64,000 nucleotides of DNA, from assembly GCF_024500045.1 (NCBI RefSeq), contig NZ_JTEO01000002.1, positions 496,001 to 560,000 of the forward strand. Reading direction: 5' to 3'. Numbering within the stretch: position 1 is the stretch's first letter; every line of letters starts with the position of its first letter. Under the pieces are notes generated by a model. The model did not search any database and was not told the DNA's origin. It worked only from the letters and a program-made list of their open reading frames with translations. Of the stretch, positions 43,964 through 53,997 are shown piece by piece. The position numbers were made by a program, and so were the translations under genes. The stretch comes from Methanolobus chelungpuianus (GTDB taxonomy: Archaea; Halobacteriota; Methanosarcinia; Methanosarcinales; Methanosarcinaceae).

Positions 43964-45535
43964 TCAGAGCTTTATAAGCTTGGCATCAATGATACCTTCA
44001 ACGGACTGCATTTCCTTAAGAATGGCATCCGAAACCTCGGAATCCACATTCAGGGCCATAATAGTGACCTGTCCGATGGGTACTCTTCCTACCTGCATTC
44101 CTGATATGTTGATATTGTTCTTTCCCAGAACTATGCAGCAGGGCCCTATCACATTGGGCTTGTTGACATGCTTGACAACTATGATGTAGCCGGATGGTGC
44201 CAGGTCGACGCGCTCCTCATTGATGCCGATTATCTTGGCAGCGTTTCCGACAACAGTACCGGTGATGGACTGGCTTTCACTGCCCTTTGTTATCCTGACC
44301 TTGATAGAAGAGGCAAACTCATCTGAAGTCTGTGACTTGCTCTCAATGACCTCCACTTTCCTGGACTTTGCGAGGCTGTTCGCGTTCACATAGTTTACCG
44401 CGGAGCCGAGCGCTACCTGAAGCATGCCCTTGACAGCTGCCACAGTAACCGGCCTCGTATCCTTGCCTGCGATCTCCCCCTGGTAGAAGATCTCTATCCT
44501 CTCATAGTTCTTCCCGAGCAGTTGTGCACAGGCCTTGCTCATGGTCTCAGCAAGCTGGATATAAGGTGCGAGCACTGCCATGACATCTGGTTTGACCGAG
44601 GGTATATTGATGGCATTCTTGGCGACGCCGCCATTAAGGACGGATACTATCTCCTCGGCAACAGATACTGCCACATTGATCTGAGCTTCCTCTGTGGATG
44701 CGCCGAGGTGGGGAGTAGCTATAAGGTTATCACATCCCAGCAGGGGGCTGTCAAAGGGCGGTTCGTTGACAAACACATCCACTGCAGCACCGGCTATCCT
44801 TCCGGACTGGAGTGCTTCAGCCAGAGCCTCCTCATTAATGATCCCACCGCGTGCACAGTTGATTATCCGTGCATTGCTCTTCATCATCCCGAACTCTCTT
44901 TTATCGATGATGTTCCTGGTCTCCTTTGTGAGTGGCGTGTGAACGGTAATGAAGTCAGCCGCCTTTACGATCTCATGGACTGTTGTAAGCTTTACCCCAA
45001 GCTCTTTTGCCTTCTCCTCCGAGATGAAGGGGTCATATGCAAGGATATTCATGTTTAGTCCCTGCGCCCTTTTTGCAACTTCAGCCCCGATGCGCCCCAG
45101 GCCGATGACACCTAGGATCTTGCCGTTGACCTCAACACCCATGAACTTGTTGCGCTCCCATTTTTTGGATTTCAGGGAAGCATTTGCCTGAGGTATGTTC
45201 CTTGCAAGCCCCATCATCATAGCAATGGTATGTTCTGCGGCTGAGAGCATGTTGCCCTCAGGTGCATTGGTAACAATGATGCCCTTCTCAGTTGCAGCCT
45301 CTACATCCACATTGTCAACGCCTACTCCTGCCCTGCCTATTATCTTCATTTTATTGGCAGCTTCTATGACCTTTCTTGTGACCTGTGTACCGCTGCGGAT
45401 TACGAGAGCATCGTAATCAGCTATCTTTTTTATAAGCTCTTCTTCTGAGAGCTTGGTTAAAACATCTACTGTAAAATGCTCGCCAAGTATTGCTAATCCC
45501 TGTTCTGATAACGGATCGCTGACTAATATTCTCAT
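43964..45535 (-). CDS. serA: D-3-phosphoglycerate dehydrogenase
   Basis: SerA oxidises 3-phosphoglycerate in the first step of serine synthesis. The 523-residue protein is the long form. It has the NAD motif GLGRIG (145-150), catalytic R229 (NCARGG), E258 and H276 (ATPHLGAS), an intervening substrate-regulatory domain (about 320-445) and a C-terminal ACT domain (about 450-523), through which serine could inhibit. A TATA-like TTATAAAA (minus strand) near 45612-45620 predicts a leader of roughly 50 bases. Confidence 0.95.
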   Translation of the reverse strand: MRILVSDPLSEQGLAILGEHFTVDVLTKLSEEELIKKIADYDALVIRSGTQVTRKVIEAANKMKIIGRAGVGVDNVDVEAATEKGIIVTNAPEGNMLSAAEHTIAMMMGLARNIPQANASLKSKKWERNKFMGVEVNGKILGVIGLGRIGAEVAKRAQGLNMNILAYDPFISEEKAKELGVKLTTVHEIVKAADFITVHTPLTKETRNIIDKREFGMMKSNARIINCARGGIINEEALAEALQSGRIAGAAVDVFVNEPPFDSPLLGCDNLIATPHLGASTEEAQINVAVSVAEEIVSVLNGGVAKNAINIPSVKPDVMAVLAPYIQLAETMSKACAQLLGKNYERIEIFYQGEIAGKDTRPVTVAAVKGMLQVALGSAVNYVNANSLAKSRKVEVIESKSQTSDEFASSIKVRITKGSESQSITGTVVGNAAKIIGINEERVDLAPSGYIIVVKHVNKPNVIGPCCIVLGKNNINISGMQVGRVPIGQVTIMALNVDSEVSDAILKEMQSVEGIIDAKLIKL

Positions 45536-45928
45536 TCTATTTACTCCATGGATGAATGTGGATTCTTACTTGATATGTATGTACAGTTTTAAGTATAGAA
45601 TTGCAACCATACATTTTATAATTGTCTGCAAGATAAGTATAAACCTACGACATAAACTTACGGTTCATATAGTATGACCTTCCAGACGCGCAACCTTACA
45701 TGTGTATAACTGCTTAAAAACTTAAGCATTAAGGGATGTTTCCCTTCTTTTTTCTCTTTGCTATTCATTTATTTATGCTGGCTTTTATTTGATGCATATA
45801 ATATTTGTGTAATGGTATGCATTTATTTCCGGTCAGGCTCTTTGTATATGTGAAGTTTTATATATGTGTGCTTCCTGCCTATATACTATTGGCAGAAAGC
45901 CTGGTTGAAGGTATTTGATTGGTGGCCT
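45536..45928. other. Gene-free divergent region before serA and the histidine kinase
   Basis: The region holds the serA promoter (near 45615, minus strand), two adjacent hairpins with a T-run (listed separately), and AT-rich DNA before the kinase gene, with TATA-like TTTTATATATG near 45855-45865. No open frame of note was found. Confidence 0.55.
45711..45760 (+). terminator. Two hairpins and a T-run with no gene upstream
   Basis: TGCTTAA/TTAAGCA (45711-45728) is followed at once by AAGGG/CCCTT (45731-45746) and a T-rich tract (45747-45760). This has the form of a terminator for plus-strand transcription, yet no plus-strand gene precedes it. It could end a small RNA or an antisense transcript, or act as an attenuator for the kinase gene. 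Confidence 0.4.
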
Positions 45929-47407
45929 ATGAGAAATAATCTGTTCATTGCAAGTATTACAATGTGCATACTTCTGTTCATCTGTCTCTCATCCCTGCTG
46001 CAGGCTCCTTTCACAGAATTTTCCTTCTTGTCCGATAGTGCTCTCCCTCCCGCTCTGCTTGCATATTTTCCAGGAGGAAGACTGTACCTTCACTCTTTGA
46101 TCCTCATCATATTCCTTTTATCGGGTGTCACTCTTTCCCAGCTCACGGTCCAGTACCAGAAAGCTGAAAAAAAAGTGAGCAAAAAAGACCGGGAACTATT
46201 GATACTTCACTCTGCATCCTCTATATCGGCCAGCTCCCATGATGTTGATGAATTTCTGGAGAATATCCTTGATGAGCTTTTCTTTTATCTTGATGCAAAG
46301 TACGGCTTTGTCCATCTCATAAGATCGGATGCCGATAAGGCTGTATTGTTCAAGGACCTTCAAATGCCTGTCCACCTTAAAAAGGGTCTTGCAAGTATCC
46401 CGCTTGATCATCCTTTCCTGATAAAGTTACTGGAAGTGAATAAACTTTCACGTACCCGGGAGACACCACACGTATTTACAGAGCTTCCTGAGCTTTTCCC
46501 TGAGCAGAATATGGATAACTTCATTGTGATCCCCATGATTGCAAGGAATGTGGTGACAGGCTTTTTCACATTCTCTCTGAAGCAGCGGCTAAAGCTCAGT
46601 GAGGATGACTCGTATGTGCTTGAGAGTCTTGGAAAGCTTGCCGGGATTACCGTAGAGAATATACAGCTTCTGGAGAAGACTACCAAGGCCTACGAAGAAC
46701 TCAAATCACTTGAAAGAATGAAAGATGAGTTCATATCCAATGTTACTCATGAACTGAAGACTCCTCTTATCTCTATAAAGGGGTATAGTGAGATAATGTA
46801 CGAAGGCATGCTGGGCGATCTGAACGAAAAGCAGAAACATGGCCTGAAGGTGATAGTCTCAAACTCCGAGCGCCTGAACCGGCTGATCGAATCGCTCCTT
46901 CACATGAATGCCTTCCAGTTCAAAAAGCAGCATGTGTTCGCTCCTCTCAGCCTGGCCGATGTATTGGATAATGCTCTGAAGAGCCTGTCCTCCAGGATCG
47001 AGGAAAAAGGGATGTTGCTCGGTACCGCCTACGAAAAGAGGATACACTTCGTCTACGGTAATGGCGAGCTGTTAAAACAGCTCTTCGTTTATCTTATAGA
47101 CAACGCTGTAAAGTTCTCGCCGTATGGTGGCAGGATCAGTGTATCCGCCTGTGAGGAAAACGGAAACATGCATATAGAGGTATCGGATAACGGTATAGGG
47201 ATACCTGAGAACCATCTTTCCAAAGTCTTTGAGAGATTCTATCAGGTGGATGGCTCGATGACCCGTAACTACGGAGGCAACGGCCTGGGTCTGTATCTTG
47301 CCAAGAACATAGTTGAGGTCCACAAGGGGAGTATCTGGATAGAGAGCACTGAAGGTGTCGGTACTAAGGTTCACGTGCTACTTCCACTGTACGATGAGAA
47401 TGAATAG
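45929..47407 (+). CDS. Membrane-bound sensor histidine kinase with GAF domain
   Basis: The 492-residue protein has two membrane helices (about 5-25 and 50-70), a coiled-coil linker, a GAF-like sensor (about 90-245), and a kinase core. The phosphorylated histidine is H274 in SNVTHELKTPL, followed by the N box LIDNAVKFSPYG, the G1 box VSDNGIGIP, the F box VFERFYQ and the G2 box GGNGLGLYLAKNIV. The frame is open from a GTG at 45866, but the ATG at 45929 lies after GGTGG and starts the first helix. No response regulator gene is adjacent, so the partner is elsewhere. Confidence 0.9.
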   Translation: MRNNLFIASITMCILLFICLSSLLQAPFTEFSFLSDSALPPALLAYFPGGRLYLHSLILIIFLLSGVTLSQLTVQYQKAEKKVSKKDRELLILHSASSISASSHDVDEFLENILDELFFYLDAKYGFVHLIRSDADKAVLFKDLQMPVHLKKGLASIPLDHPFLIKLLEVNKLSRTRETPHVFTELPELFPEQNMDNFIVIPMIARNVVTGFFTFSLKQRLKLSEDDSYVLESLGKLAGITVENIQLLEKTTKAYEELKSLERMKDEFISNVTHELKTPLISIKGYSEIMYEGMLGDLNEKQKHGLKVIVSNSERLNRLIESLLHMNAFQFKKQHVFAPLSLADVLDNALKSLSSRIEEKGMLLGTAYEKRIHFVYGNGELLKQLFVYLIDNAVKFSPYGGRISVSACEENGNMHIEVSDNGIGIPENHLSKVFERFYQVDGSMTRNYGGNGLGLYLAKNIVEVHKGSIWIESTEGVGTKVHVLLPLYDENE

Positions 47408-47455
47408 CTTAGAGCCGGGTGTCAGTAACGTGTTCATTCCCGGAAACGTAAGTTC

Positions 47456-47761
47456 TCAGAACATGGTCTCCTGGAACATCTCATCTTTCCGGGTGGTCTC
47501 ATGCCCTTGAATATAATCCTTTCCTTTGCTCTCTTTTGGGGTCGCTGTGTTTATCCCAAGTAGTACGTAGGGCGTGCAGTGGCGCGTGATGGATGAGACA
47601 AGGCCGGTGAGGCCTATAAGTGCCAGCACCCATTTCCATTTGCTGTTCCTTGCAACTCCAAGTGCAAGCGCAGACAGCGCAAGTGACCCGAAGAATGCCC
47701 TCAGGACCAGGTCAAGTCCCCCAACGTTCTCTTTAAGCAGAATTTGCTTCAGGCTTACCAT
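47456..47761 (-). CDS. DUF2892-type small membrane protein
   Basis: The 101-residue protein has two closely spaced membrane helices (about 18-37 and 45-60), with the pattern NVGGLDLVLRAFFGSLAL and LIGLTGLVSSITRHCTPY typical of the DUF2892 (YgaP-type inner membrane) group. The tail is charged and may be disordered. Function is unknown; in bacteria the domain is sometimes joined to rhodanese. An AAGGAGG site fixes the start at 47761 rather than at 47836. It converges on the histidine kinase gene. Confidence 0.8.
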   Translation of the reverse strand: MVSLKQILLKENVGGLDLVLRAFFGSLALSALALGVARNSKWKWVLALIGLTGLVSSITRHCTPYVLLGINTATPKESKGKDYIQGHETTRKDEMFQETMF

Positions 47762-47900
47762 AAGACAACCTCCTTCAATTTCCCCAGGTTCTAAATGTTC
47801 TCTTTCTTTATAAAAAGCTCTGTCGGCCGAAATCATTGCTTTCAGACCTGCTTTCAGGACCGTGCTTCTCTTCTGTCCTCTGTTTACTTTCCTGACTCCG

Positions 47901-49223
47901 TTAATTTCCCCTTTCTATCCATCTGAGCCTGAAAGACAGGGCAACCACAAAAAAGATGATAAGCGCAGCTATAAGGAAAGCGGTGGTCCCCAGTTGCGTA
48001 TATAGCAAGCCGCCTGCAAGAAGTCCCAGTATGCTCGCAAGGCTGCCTGCGCTCATGGCAAAGCCCTGTACGGATCCCTGGTAGATGCTGCCGGCGAATT
48101 TGGAGAGCACCGACAGGATGCATGGCCACATCACCCCGTTGCCAAATGCAAAGAAAACAGCCGCAAGATATAGCAGGTATGTGTCCCCTGGCATTATCAG
48201 GAGAAACTGCAATCCGAGGATGAACCCTCCCGCGATTATAAGCACTGATTCTGTGTATCTGGCAGAGAGCCTGGCAAGCACAGGTCCCTGGACAAAGGCC
48301 ATCATGGCGCTGATGACAGAGAAGTATATTCCCAGCTCGGCAGGGCTCCATTCCAGATCCACGGCAGCGAAGATCGGAAATGCCGTATAGTATATATTGA
48401 ACCCCAGGAATATCAAAAAGTACAGCACCAGCATGAAGGGTACGTTCTCGATCCTGAACACGTCCCGCAGGGCCAGCTTTTTTCCCTGTCGTGGTGCATT
48501 ACACTCTTTGTGCTCCTGGCCAATTACTTTCGTGATATCTTTCCGGACAGGGTGATCTTGCAGCATGCAAGCTCCGGGTTCGGGGAGGAGGAATATTATG
48601 ATCAGTACACCAAGGACTGAAATGAACAGGGCCGCTGAAACGGGCAGTACCTCTCCGTAAACGGTGGCACCCAGGGCGCCTGCAAGCGCGGGACCAAAGA
48701 CATATCCAAGGTTCGAAGCCACGGACATTCTTCCGTAATTCTTATTTCTTTCTTCTTCGGATGTGACGTCTGCCAGGTATGCGTTGGCTACGGAAACATT
48801 CCCTCCTGTAAGGCCGTCAAGCGCCCTTGCAAAGAAGATGACTATCAAAGGAAGGGTTACCACAAATGATCCGAGCAGCCTGGACTCGACATCAAGTAAA
48901 CTGGTGGCTGGGATGAACAACGCCGCAAGGAAGATGACCCATGCGGCAAGGGTTCCCAGCTGGCTGAGAAGCAGGATCTTCTTTCTTCCGTAGATATCCG
49001 ACCAGCGTCCAAGCAGCGGAGCTCCCAGCAGCTGGAAGGCCGGATATGTGGAGGCAAGCAGGCCATACACAAGTGCGTTGCCTCCGTAGTCCGTGACGAG
49101 GAATACCAGAAAAGTTAGTATGATGCCAAATCCCAAGGTCCCGATGAACGTAATGGTGTACAGGGGGAAGAGTGCTTTTTGATCTGCGGGGCCTCTCGGA
49201 TCGTTCCTGAGATCAGATGTCAC
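47901..49223 (-). CDS. MFS transporter
   Basis: The 440-residue protein has about 12 membrane helices and the MFS signature between helices 2 and 3 (GRWSDIYGRKKILL). ARALDGLTGGNVSVANAYLADVTSEEER resembles the TetA/drug-efflux branch. A hydrophilic loop of about 45 residues separates the two halves, as expected. It could export a drug or metabolite, but the substrate cannot be told. It is on the minus strand, about 140 bases before the DUF2892-type gene, and may or may not be cotranscribed. Confidence 0.9.
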   Translation of the reverse strand: MTSDLRNDPRGPADQKALFPLYTITFIGTLGFGIILTFLVFLVTDYGGNALVYGLLASTYPAFQLLGAPLLGRWSDIYGRKKILLLSQLGTLAAWVIFLAALFIPATSLLDVESRLLGSFVVTLPLIVIFFARALDGLTGGNVSVANAYLADVTSEEERNKNYGRMSVASNLGYVFGPALAGALGATVYGEVLPVSAALFISVLGVLIIIFLLPEPGACMLQDHPVRKDITKVIGQEHKECNAPRQGKKLALRDVFRIENVPFMLVLYFLIFLGFNIYYTAFPIFAAVDLEWSPAELGIYFSVISAMMAFVQGPVLARLSARYTESVLIIAGGFILGLQFLLIMPGDTYLLYLAAVFFAFGNGVMWPCILSVLSKFAGSIYQGSVQGFAMSAGSLASILGLLAGGLLYTQLGTTAFLIAALIIFFVVALSFRLRWIERGN

Positions 49224-49386
49224 TATAATATAGCACTGCCCTGTAAGGATATATAATTGGCTTTTGTTACCATGTGCTTCATTGATCTGATTTCTGCATG
49301 GAAAAGCAAAATAGTTAAGAATGCATACCTATTTAGGGTGCATAGTCCATTGTAGACCATTCCGTTTATCAAAGTGGTGTTCATCA

Positions 49387-49914
49387 ATGTCAGATAAAAG
49401 AAGAAGGCGAAGTTTTTTTGAAGATGTCCTGGATGATGATGACTTCAGGGATATTGAAGATATCATCGAGCACATGATGGAAAGGTTCGGTGTTGACCTG
49501 GACGACCTTTCAAGACAGCCCTTTGTCTATGGTTTCTCCATATCGCAGCGCCCGGGTGAGGAACCGGAGATCAACGAGTTCGGCAGTATGCTCTCGCCAG
49601 ATGAAGACCGTTTCACAAGACCGCAAATGCGTGTGGATGAAAGAAAGCCGTTCATAGACGTCTGCGAGATCGATGGCAGCGTCCATGTCACTGCAGAACT
49701 GCCCGGTATAGAGAAGGAGGAAATTGAGCTGCGCGCAACAGAGGATTCCCTGAACCTTGTGGCGGTCTGTGAGGAGCAGAAATATGATGAGAGCATCAAG
49801 CTTCCGGCCACTGTGGACCCGGACAGCGGAAAAGCCACTTACAGGAACGGCGTTCTTGAAGTGATCCTGGAGAAGAAAGATTTCGGCAGGCAAAGGCCGG
49901 TCCGCATAGACTGA
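49387..49914 (+). CDS. Hsp20/alpha-crystallin family small heat shock protein
   Basis: The 175-residue protein has a charged N-terminus (SDKRRRRSFFEDVLDDDDF), a linker, and an alpha-crystallin domain from about residue 85: FIDVCEIDGSVHVTAELPGIEKEEIELRA, read in parts, then LPATVDPDSGKATYRNGVLEVILEK. It would hold unfolding proteins as an oligomer. The C-terminal IxI anchor is replaced by VRID. A frame is open from 49321, but homology starts at the ATG at 49387. A T-rich tract near 49928-49945 may terminate it. Confidence 0.88.
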   Translation: MSDKRRRRSFFEDVLDDDDFRDIEDIIEHMMERFGVDLDDLSRQPFVYGFSISQRPGEEPEINEFGSMLSPDEDRFTRPQMRVDERKPFIDVCEIDGSVHVTAELPGIEKEEIELRATEDSLNLVAVCEEQKYDESIKLPATVDPDSGKATYRNGVLEVILEKKDFGRQRPVRID

Positions 49915-50080
49915 TGCAGCAGACACCTTTTATTTCTCTTTTATAAGGTGCCTCTTCTTTAAGCACATTCTGTTCATTTTTGTTGGAACCATGGGCATTG
50001 ACGTGTTCTTTAGTGTTCTGTCACGGAGTGTAGTCGTGGAGTGTCAAGGAAAAAATCTCCAACAGGAATTACCACAAGTA

Positions 50081-50088
50081 ATTTATAC
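50081..50088 (+). promoter_or_regulatory. Probable TATA box of the homocysteine gene set
   Basis: ATTTATAC lies about 45 bases before the first gene of the set. It predicts a transcript start near 50110 and a leader of about 20 bases containing the ribosome binding site GAGGG. Confidence 0.45.
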
Positions 50089-50131
50089 TAGGCTAAATTA
50101 TTAATTTTTCATAATCCCGAGGGTATAACGC

Positions 50132-51634
50132 ATGGTCAAAAAAACAATTCATGAAATCAACGCTAGGATCAGGGACGGAAGTGTGAACGTTGTCACTGCC
50201 GAGGAGATGGTGAACATTGTAGGTGAACTCGGCCCCGAAGGCGCTTCCCGGGAGGTCGATGTTGTCACTACAGGCACCTTCGGCGCAATGTGCTCCTCGG
50301 GTGTCTGGTTCAACTTCGGCCACTCTGAACCTCCTATCAAGATGCAGAAGGTCTGGATGAATGATGTTGAGGCATACACAGGTGTTGCAGCGGTGGACGC
50401 ATACATGGGTGCCACCCAGCTCTCCGAATCACAGGGCATGGACTATGGCGGAGCGCATGTCATCGAGGATCTTTTGCGCGGCAAGTCCGTAGATGTGCAT
50501 GCAATATCCCATGGGACCGACTGTTATCCCCGCAAAGTGCTTGATACTTCCCTTAGCCTGGATGACATGAATCAGGCAATTATGATCAATCCCCGCAACG
50601 CCTACCAGAAATATAATGCAGCAACCAATAGCTCCAAACAGACCATTCACACTTACATGGGCTCCCTGCTGCCAAGACTTGGCAATGTGACATATTCGGG
50701 TGCAGGTGTCCTGTCCCCACTTTCCAATGATCCGGAATACCTGACCATCGGTACGGGGACACGCATCTTCCTCGGAGGCGCTCAGGGCTATATCGTGGGA
50801 CAGGGGACCCAGCATGCTTCAGCGGGCATGTTCGGCACTCTCATGGTGCAGGGCGACCTCAAGAAGATGAGCCCCGACTACATAAGAGCCGCCAATTTCA
50901 CAGGCTATGGCACATCCCTGTATGTAGGAATGGGCATTCCAATCCCGGTGCTTGATGAAAGGATAGCACAGGCTACCGCGGTAAGGGATGCCGATATTAC
51001 AACCAGCATCCTTGATTATTCCGTACCCAGCCGTGACCGTCCGGTCCTGCGTAAGGTGACATACGAGGAACTGCGTTCAGGCCATGTTGAGCTTGAGGGC
51101 AGGGAAGTCGCAACGTCCTCACTCTCAAGTTTCAAGAGGGCACGGGCGATAGCCTCCGAGCTCAGGGACTGGATATCCAGGGGTGATTTCTTCGTGAGCA
51201 TGCCTGTGGAACGATTGCCCGGAAACACATCATCTCATGCCATGAAAGAGACCGAAGGTGTTTCTTTTGTTTCCGACATCATGTCCGTCAGCGTGGTGAC
51301 AATAGAAAAGGATGCAAGTGTCTACAAAGCAGCAAAGATCATCATGGAGACAGCTTTCAATCACCTGCCGGTGGTCAGCAAGGACAATGTCCTGGTGGGT
51401 ATAGTGACGGCCTGGGATATCTCAAAGGCAGTGTCCCAGAACAAGTTCGACCTTGTGGAGGACATCATGACGCGCAAGGTCATCACTGCCAGGGGGGATG
51501 AACAGGTTGCAGTTGTCGCCAGGCGTCTTGACCAGCACGGTGTCTCGGCACTCCCGGTCGTTAACGGCGGGAACCACGTGGTAGGCATTATCACAAGCGA
51601 TGACATAAGCAAACTGTTTGCCAGGAGGCACTGA
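50132..51634 (+). CDS. Homocysteine biosynthesis protein, DUF39 (COG1900) with CBS domains
   Basis: The 500-residue protein has a long DUF39/COG1900 domain (about 1-370; TTGTFGAMCSSGVWFNFGH, ISHGTDCYPRK, IGTGTRIFLGGAQGYI) and a C-terminal CBS pair (about 385-500). In Methanosarcina acetivorans the matching gene works with a NIL-ferredoxin to make homocysteine from aspartate semialdehyde and sulfide. Conserved cysteines at GAMCSSG and GTDCYP fit a persulfide mechanism. GAGGG precedes the ATG. The NIL-ferredoxin gene starts 1 base after the stop, so the two are coupled. Confidence 0.92.
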   Translation: MVKKTIHEINARIRDGSVNVVTAEEMVNIVGELGPEGASREVDVVTTGTFGAMCSSGVWFNFGHSEPPIKMQKVWMNDVEAYTGVAAVDAYMGATQLSESQGMDYGGAHVIEDLLRGKSVDVHAISHGTDCYPRKVLDTSLSLDDMNQAIMINPRNAYQKYNAATNSSKQTIHTYMGSLLPRLGNVTYSGAGVLSPLSNDPEYLTIGTGTRIFLGGAQGYIVGQGTQHASAGMFGTLMVQGDLKKMSPDYIRAANFTGYGTSLYVGMGIPIPVLDERIAQATAVRDADITTSILDYSVPSRDRPVLRKVTYEELRSGHVELEGREVATSSLSSFKRARAIASELRDWISRGDFFVSMPVERLPGNTSSHAMKETEGVSFVSDIMSVSVVTIEKDASVYKAAKIIMETAFNHLPVVSKDNVLVGIVTAWDISKAVSQNKFDLVEDIMTRKVITARGDEQVAVVARRLDQHGVSALPVVNGGNHVVGIITSDDISKLFARRH

Positions 51635-51635
51635 T

Positions 51636-52028
51636 ATGAAGATAAAAATCAACATCTCCAGCGAAACCGTAGTAAAGCCCATAATAGCCGAATCGATCCT
51701 TGAGACCGGCGTCCTCCTGAATGTTTCCCAGGCCCACTTTGACCGCTCCCATGGGGAGATCGTGGCTGATGTGATGGAAGAGCATTACGAGAAGATGTAC
51801 AAGGCTTTGTCATCAAGAGGTGCACGTGTCACAAGGCTTGATTCTCCCATCGAATGGAACGAGGAGGAATGTGTTGAATGCAGCGCATGCATATCCGTCT
51901 GCCCCACCAGGGTGTTTTCCCTGGAAGAGGACTACAGCCTTAAGGTAGACAAGGCAAAATGTATCCAGTGCGGAACCTGTGTCGAGATGTGTCCCCAGCG
52001 GGCGCTTACCCTGATAAACAACAAATGA
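51636..52028 (+). CDS. NIL-domain ferredoxin, homocysteine biosynthesis partner
   Basis: The 130-residue protein has an N-terminal NIL domain (about 1-72) and two 4Fe-4S binding sets: C79, C82, C85, C89 and C109, C112, C115, C119. In Methanosarcina the equivalent protein is needed with the DUF39 protein for sulfide-dependent homocysteine synthesis, probably to supply electrons or sulfur. GGAGGCAC before the ATG at 51636 fixes the start. It starts 1 base after the DUF39-CBS stop and lies 39 bases before the UPF0280 gene. Confidence 0.93.
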   Translation: MKIKINISSETVVKPIIAESILETGVLLNVSQAHFDRSHGEIVADVMEEHYEKMYKALSSRGARVTRLDSPIEWNEEECVECSACISVCPTRVFSLEEDYSLKVDKAKCIQCGTCVEMCPQRALTLINNK

Positions 52029-52067
52029 GGTAGTTCAGGGTACTACTTCCCGTGTTATACTTCCCTT

Positions 52068-52781
52068 ATGAAAGAACACTACAGGCTGAAAGAGACCATA
52101 GTCAGCATCCAGGCGGATGAACGCTCCCATATAGAAGTGGCCAAAGAGGAGATAATCCGCCAGAGGCTGGAGCTTGAAAGGTATATCTCCTTCGATCCTT
52201 TTTTCAGGACAAGCCTTGAGCCATATTCCATAAAAGGCAGGGCTCCTGATATCGTAAGGCGGATGACCGAGGCAGCCACAACCATGGGCATCGGCCCCAT
52301 GAGCGCTGTGGCAGGCACCATCTCTGCCTTTGCCGTTGAAGCAATGGTTGAGGCAGGGGCCAGTTTTGCCATTGTTGATAACGGGGGTGACATTGCCATT
52401 ATCAATGACCGTCCGGTTATGGTAGGTATCTATGCAGGCAACTCGCCGTTGAAAGATCTTGGCTTCACAATGGAGGAAAGGGATACTATCACCGGCATCT
52501 GTACATCCTCGGGTACAGTCGGCCCATCCATAAGTTTCGGGATGGCTGATGCGGCAGTGATTCTCTCGGACAATGTGTCCCTTGCAGATGCTGCGGCCAC
52601 TGCCCTGGGGAATGCCACCGGCATCGGAAAGGATGCAGTGGAAGCTTCCTTTGAAGCTGTACGGCATGTTCCCGGGATCAAAGGTGCCATCGTGATACAG
52701 GGGGAGTATATCGGTCTCTGGGGCGATGTCCCTCCAATGACAAGGGTCAATGTGGATTACGACTGCATCACAAAAGCCTGA
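52068..52781 (+). CDS. UPF0280-family protein (COG2122), likely homocysteine biosynthesis
   Basis: The 237-residue protein is a member of UPF0280, related to ApbE-type folds: [59 protein letters not shown]. In Methanosarcina acetivorans a COG2122 gene was linked to homocysteine synthesis together with the DUF39 and NIL-ferredoxin genes. Here it is the third gene of the same transcription unit, which supports the link. The start lacks a strong ribosome binding site. A small inverted repeat (TGCAGG/CCTGCA, 52784-52804) follows the stop. Confidence 0.88.
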   Translation: MKEHYRLKETIVSIQADERSHIEVAKEEIIRQRLELERYISFDPFFRTSLEPYSIKGRAPDIVRRMTEAATTMGIGPMSAVAGTISAFAVEAMVEAGASFAIVDNGGDIAIINDRPVMVGIYAGNSPLKDLGFTMEERDTITGICTSSGTVGPSISFGMADAAVILSDNVSLADAAATALGNATGIGKDAVEASFEAVRHVPGIKGAIVIQGEYIGLWGDVPPMTRVNVDYDCITKA

Positions 52782-52840
52782 ATGCAGGTGTGAGTTCCCT
52801 GCAAGGGTCTGTCATTGTCCGCTGCTTAAATGTTCATGTA

Positions 52841-53536
52841 TCAGGCTGCTGTGGTAATGTAGGTGACCTCTTCAAAGGGCTGCACGACAACGAATCCCTC
52901 TCCCCTGAAGGCCATCTGCACGCTCTCGCCGCTGGACCTTCCCACAAAGGTCTTTAACGAGATATCTGTCTTGAGTTCGGGAACAAGGTTTCCTGACCAT
53001 GCCACCGTTGCGTTGGGGTCGGTATAGACGGGCTGGTCATTTGTCACTCTCAGTGTCAGAGGGTCGTAATGGGTCGTGATGGCAATCATGCCTGTTCCTT
53101 CCATCTTTACATTGAAGAGTCCCCCGGACATCATGCTTGCAACTCTTTTCATGAGCTTGATATCCCAGCTGACGCTGTCCTCAAAGGCAAGCAGGTCGTT
53201 CCCGTTGACAAAAATAGACTGGTTCTCCAGGTTGATGATGGATATCTTCTTGCCGGTATCGGCCAGGTATACTTTGCCCGTTCCTTCGGCCTTTGTGAGA
53301 GATACTCCTTCCCCAGTAAATGCCTTTTTTACAAATTTCCCAAGGCCGTGCTCCAGTACTCCTTCACGGATGAACTTCACATTCCCAAGGTATGCTACCA
53401 TTGCGCCTCTTTTTATCCATACCTTTCCGTTAAGGTTGATTTCAAGCAGCCTGTCTCTTTCCAGTTCGAACTTACCCTCACCGAGGTCTTTCTGCCTGGT
53501 GGTCCTTATGAACTCTTCCATTGTATAGCGTGGCAT
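52841..53536 (-). CDS. AIM24-family protein
   Basis: The 231-residue protein fits the AIM24/TRAP-like family of beta-sandwich proteins: [21 protein letters not shown] at 33-53, a [19 protein letters not shown] segment, then [14 protein letters not shown] and [21 protein letters not shown]. There is no membrane helix. The family is widespread, and its function in archaea is unknown. It is a single gene on the minus strand, convergent with the homocysteine set and divergent from the glutaredoxin operon. Confidence 0.87.
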   Translation of the reverse strand: MPRYTMEEFIRTTRQKDLGEGKFELERDRLLEINLNGKVWIKRGAMVAYLGNVKFIREGVLEHGLGKFVKKAFTGEGVSLTKAEGTGKVYLADTGKKISIINLENQSIFVNGNDLLAFEDSVSWDIKLMKRVASMMSGGLFNVKMEGTGMIAITTHYDPLTLRVTNDQPVYTDPNATVAWSGNLVPELKTDISLKTFVGRSSGESVQMAFRGEGFVVVQPFEEVTYITTAA

Positions 53537-53751
53537 TCAATATCTCCTGTATTTTAAAAATAATTTTCACTGCATATAAGATATTATCATTATAACATAT
53601 CTCATTATATTTATTCCTGTTTTTGCCCTCAGCCTTCCGGAGCCAGCATCAGCAGTCATTCTATGAGTAGCGGTACTTAAACCGGAGTCAATAATTAGAT
53701 ATACTTTTCAGATAATAGATTGAATGAAGAATCTAACAGGAGTGGTATATT

Positions 53752-53997
53752 TTGGTAAAGGTAACCCTTGTTCATTCGGAATGGTGTCATTTCTGCCCGA
53801 CCGCGAAGGAACTCTGGCGCGAACTGAAGGAAAAGTATGACTTTGAGTATGAGGAAGTCGAGCTGGACACACCTGAAGGTAAAGAGCTTGCGAAAAAGTT
53901 CAAGATCCGCTCTATTCCTACAACGATAATCGATGACAAGGTTGTATTCGTGGGTGTGCCTGACAGGGAAAAGGCAAGCCATGTCGTTGTGGTATGA
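53752..53997 (+). CDS. Glutaredoxin-like/thioredoxin-fold protein
   Basis: The 81-residue protein is a small thioredoxin-fold redox protein with active site C12-H-F-C15 (SEWCHFCPTAKELW) and a cis-proline strand in IRSIPTTIIDD. It starts at TTG; AGGAG lies 9 bases upstream. Its stop codon overlaps the start of the thioredoxin reductase gene (ATGA), so it is probably the reductase's direct substrate, acting as the cell's thioredoxin or glutaredoxin for thiol reduction. Confidence 0.9.
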   Translation: MVKVTLVHSEWCHFCPTAKELWRELKEKYDFEYEEVELDTPEGKELAKKFKIRSIPTTIIDDKVVFVGVPDREKASHVVVV

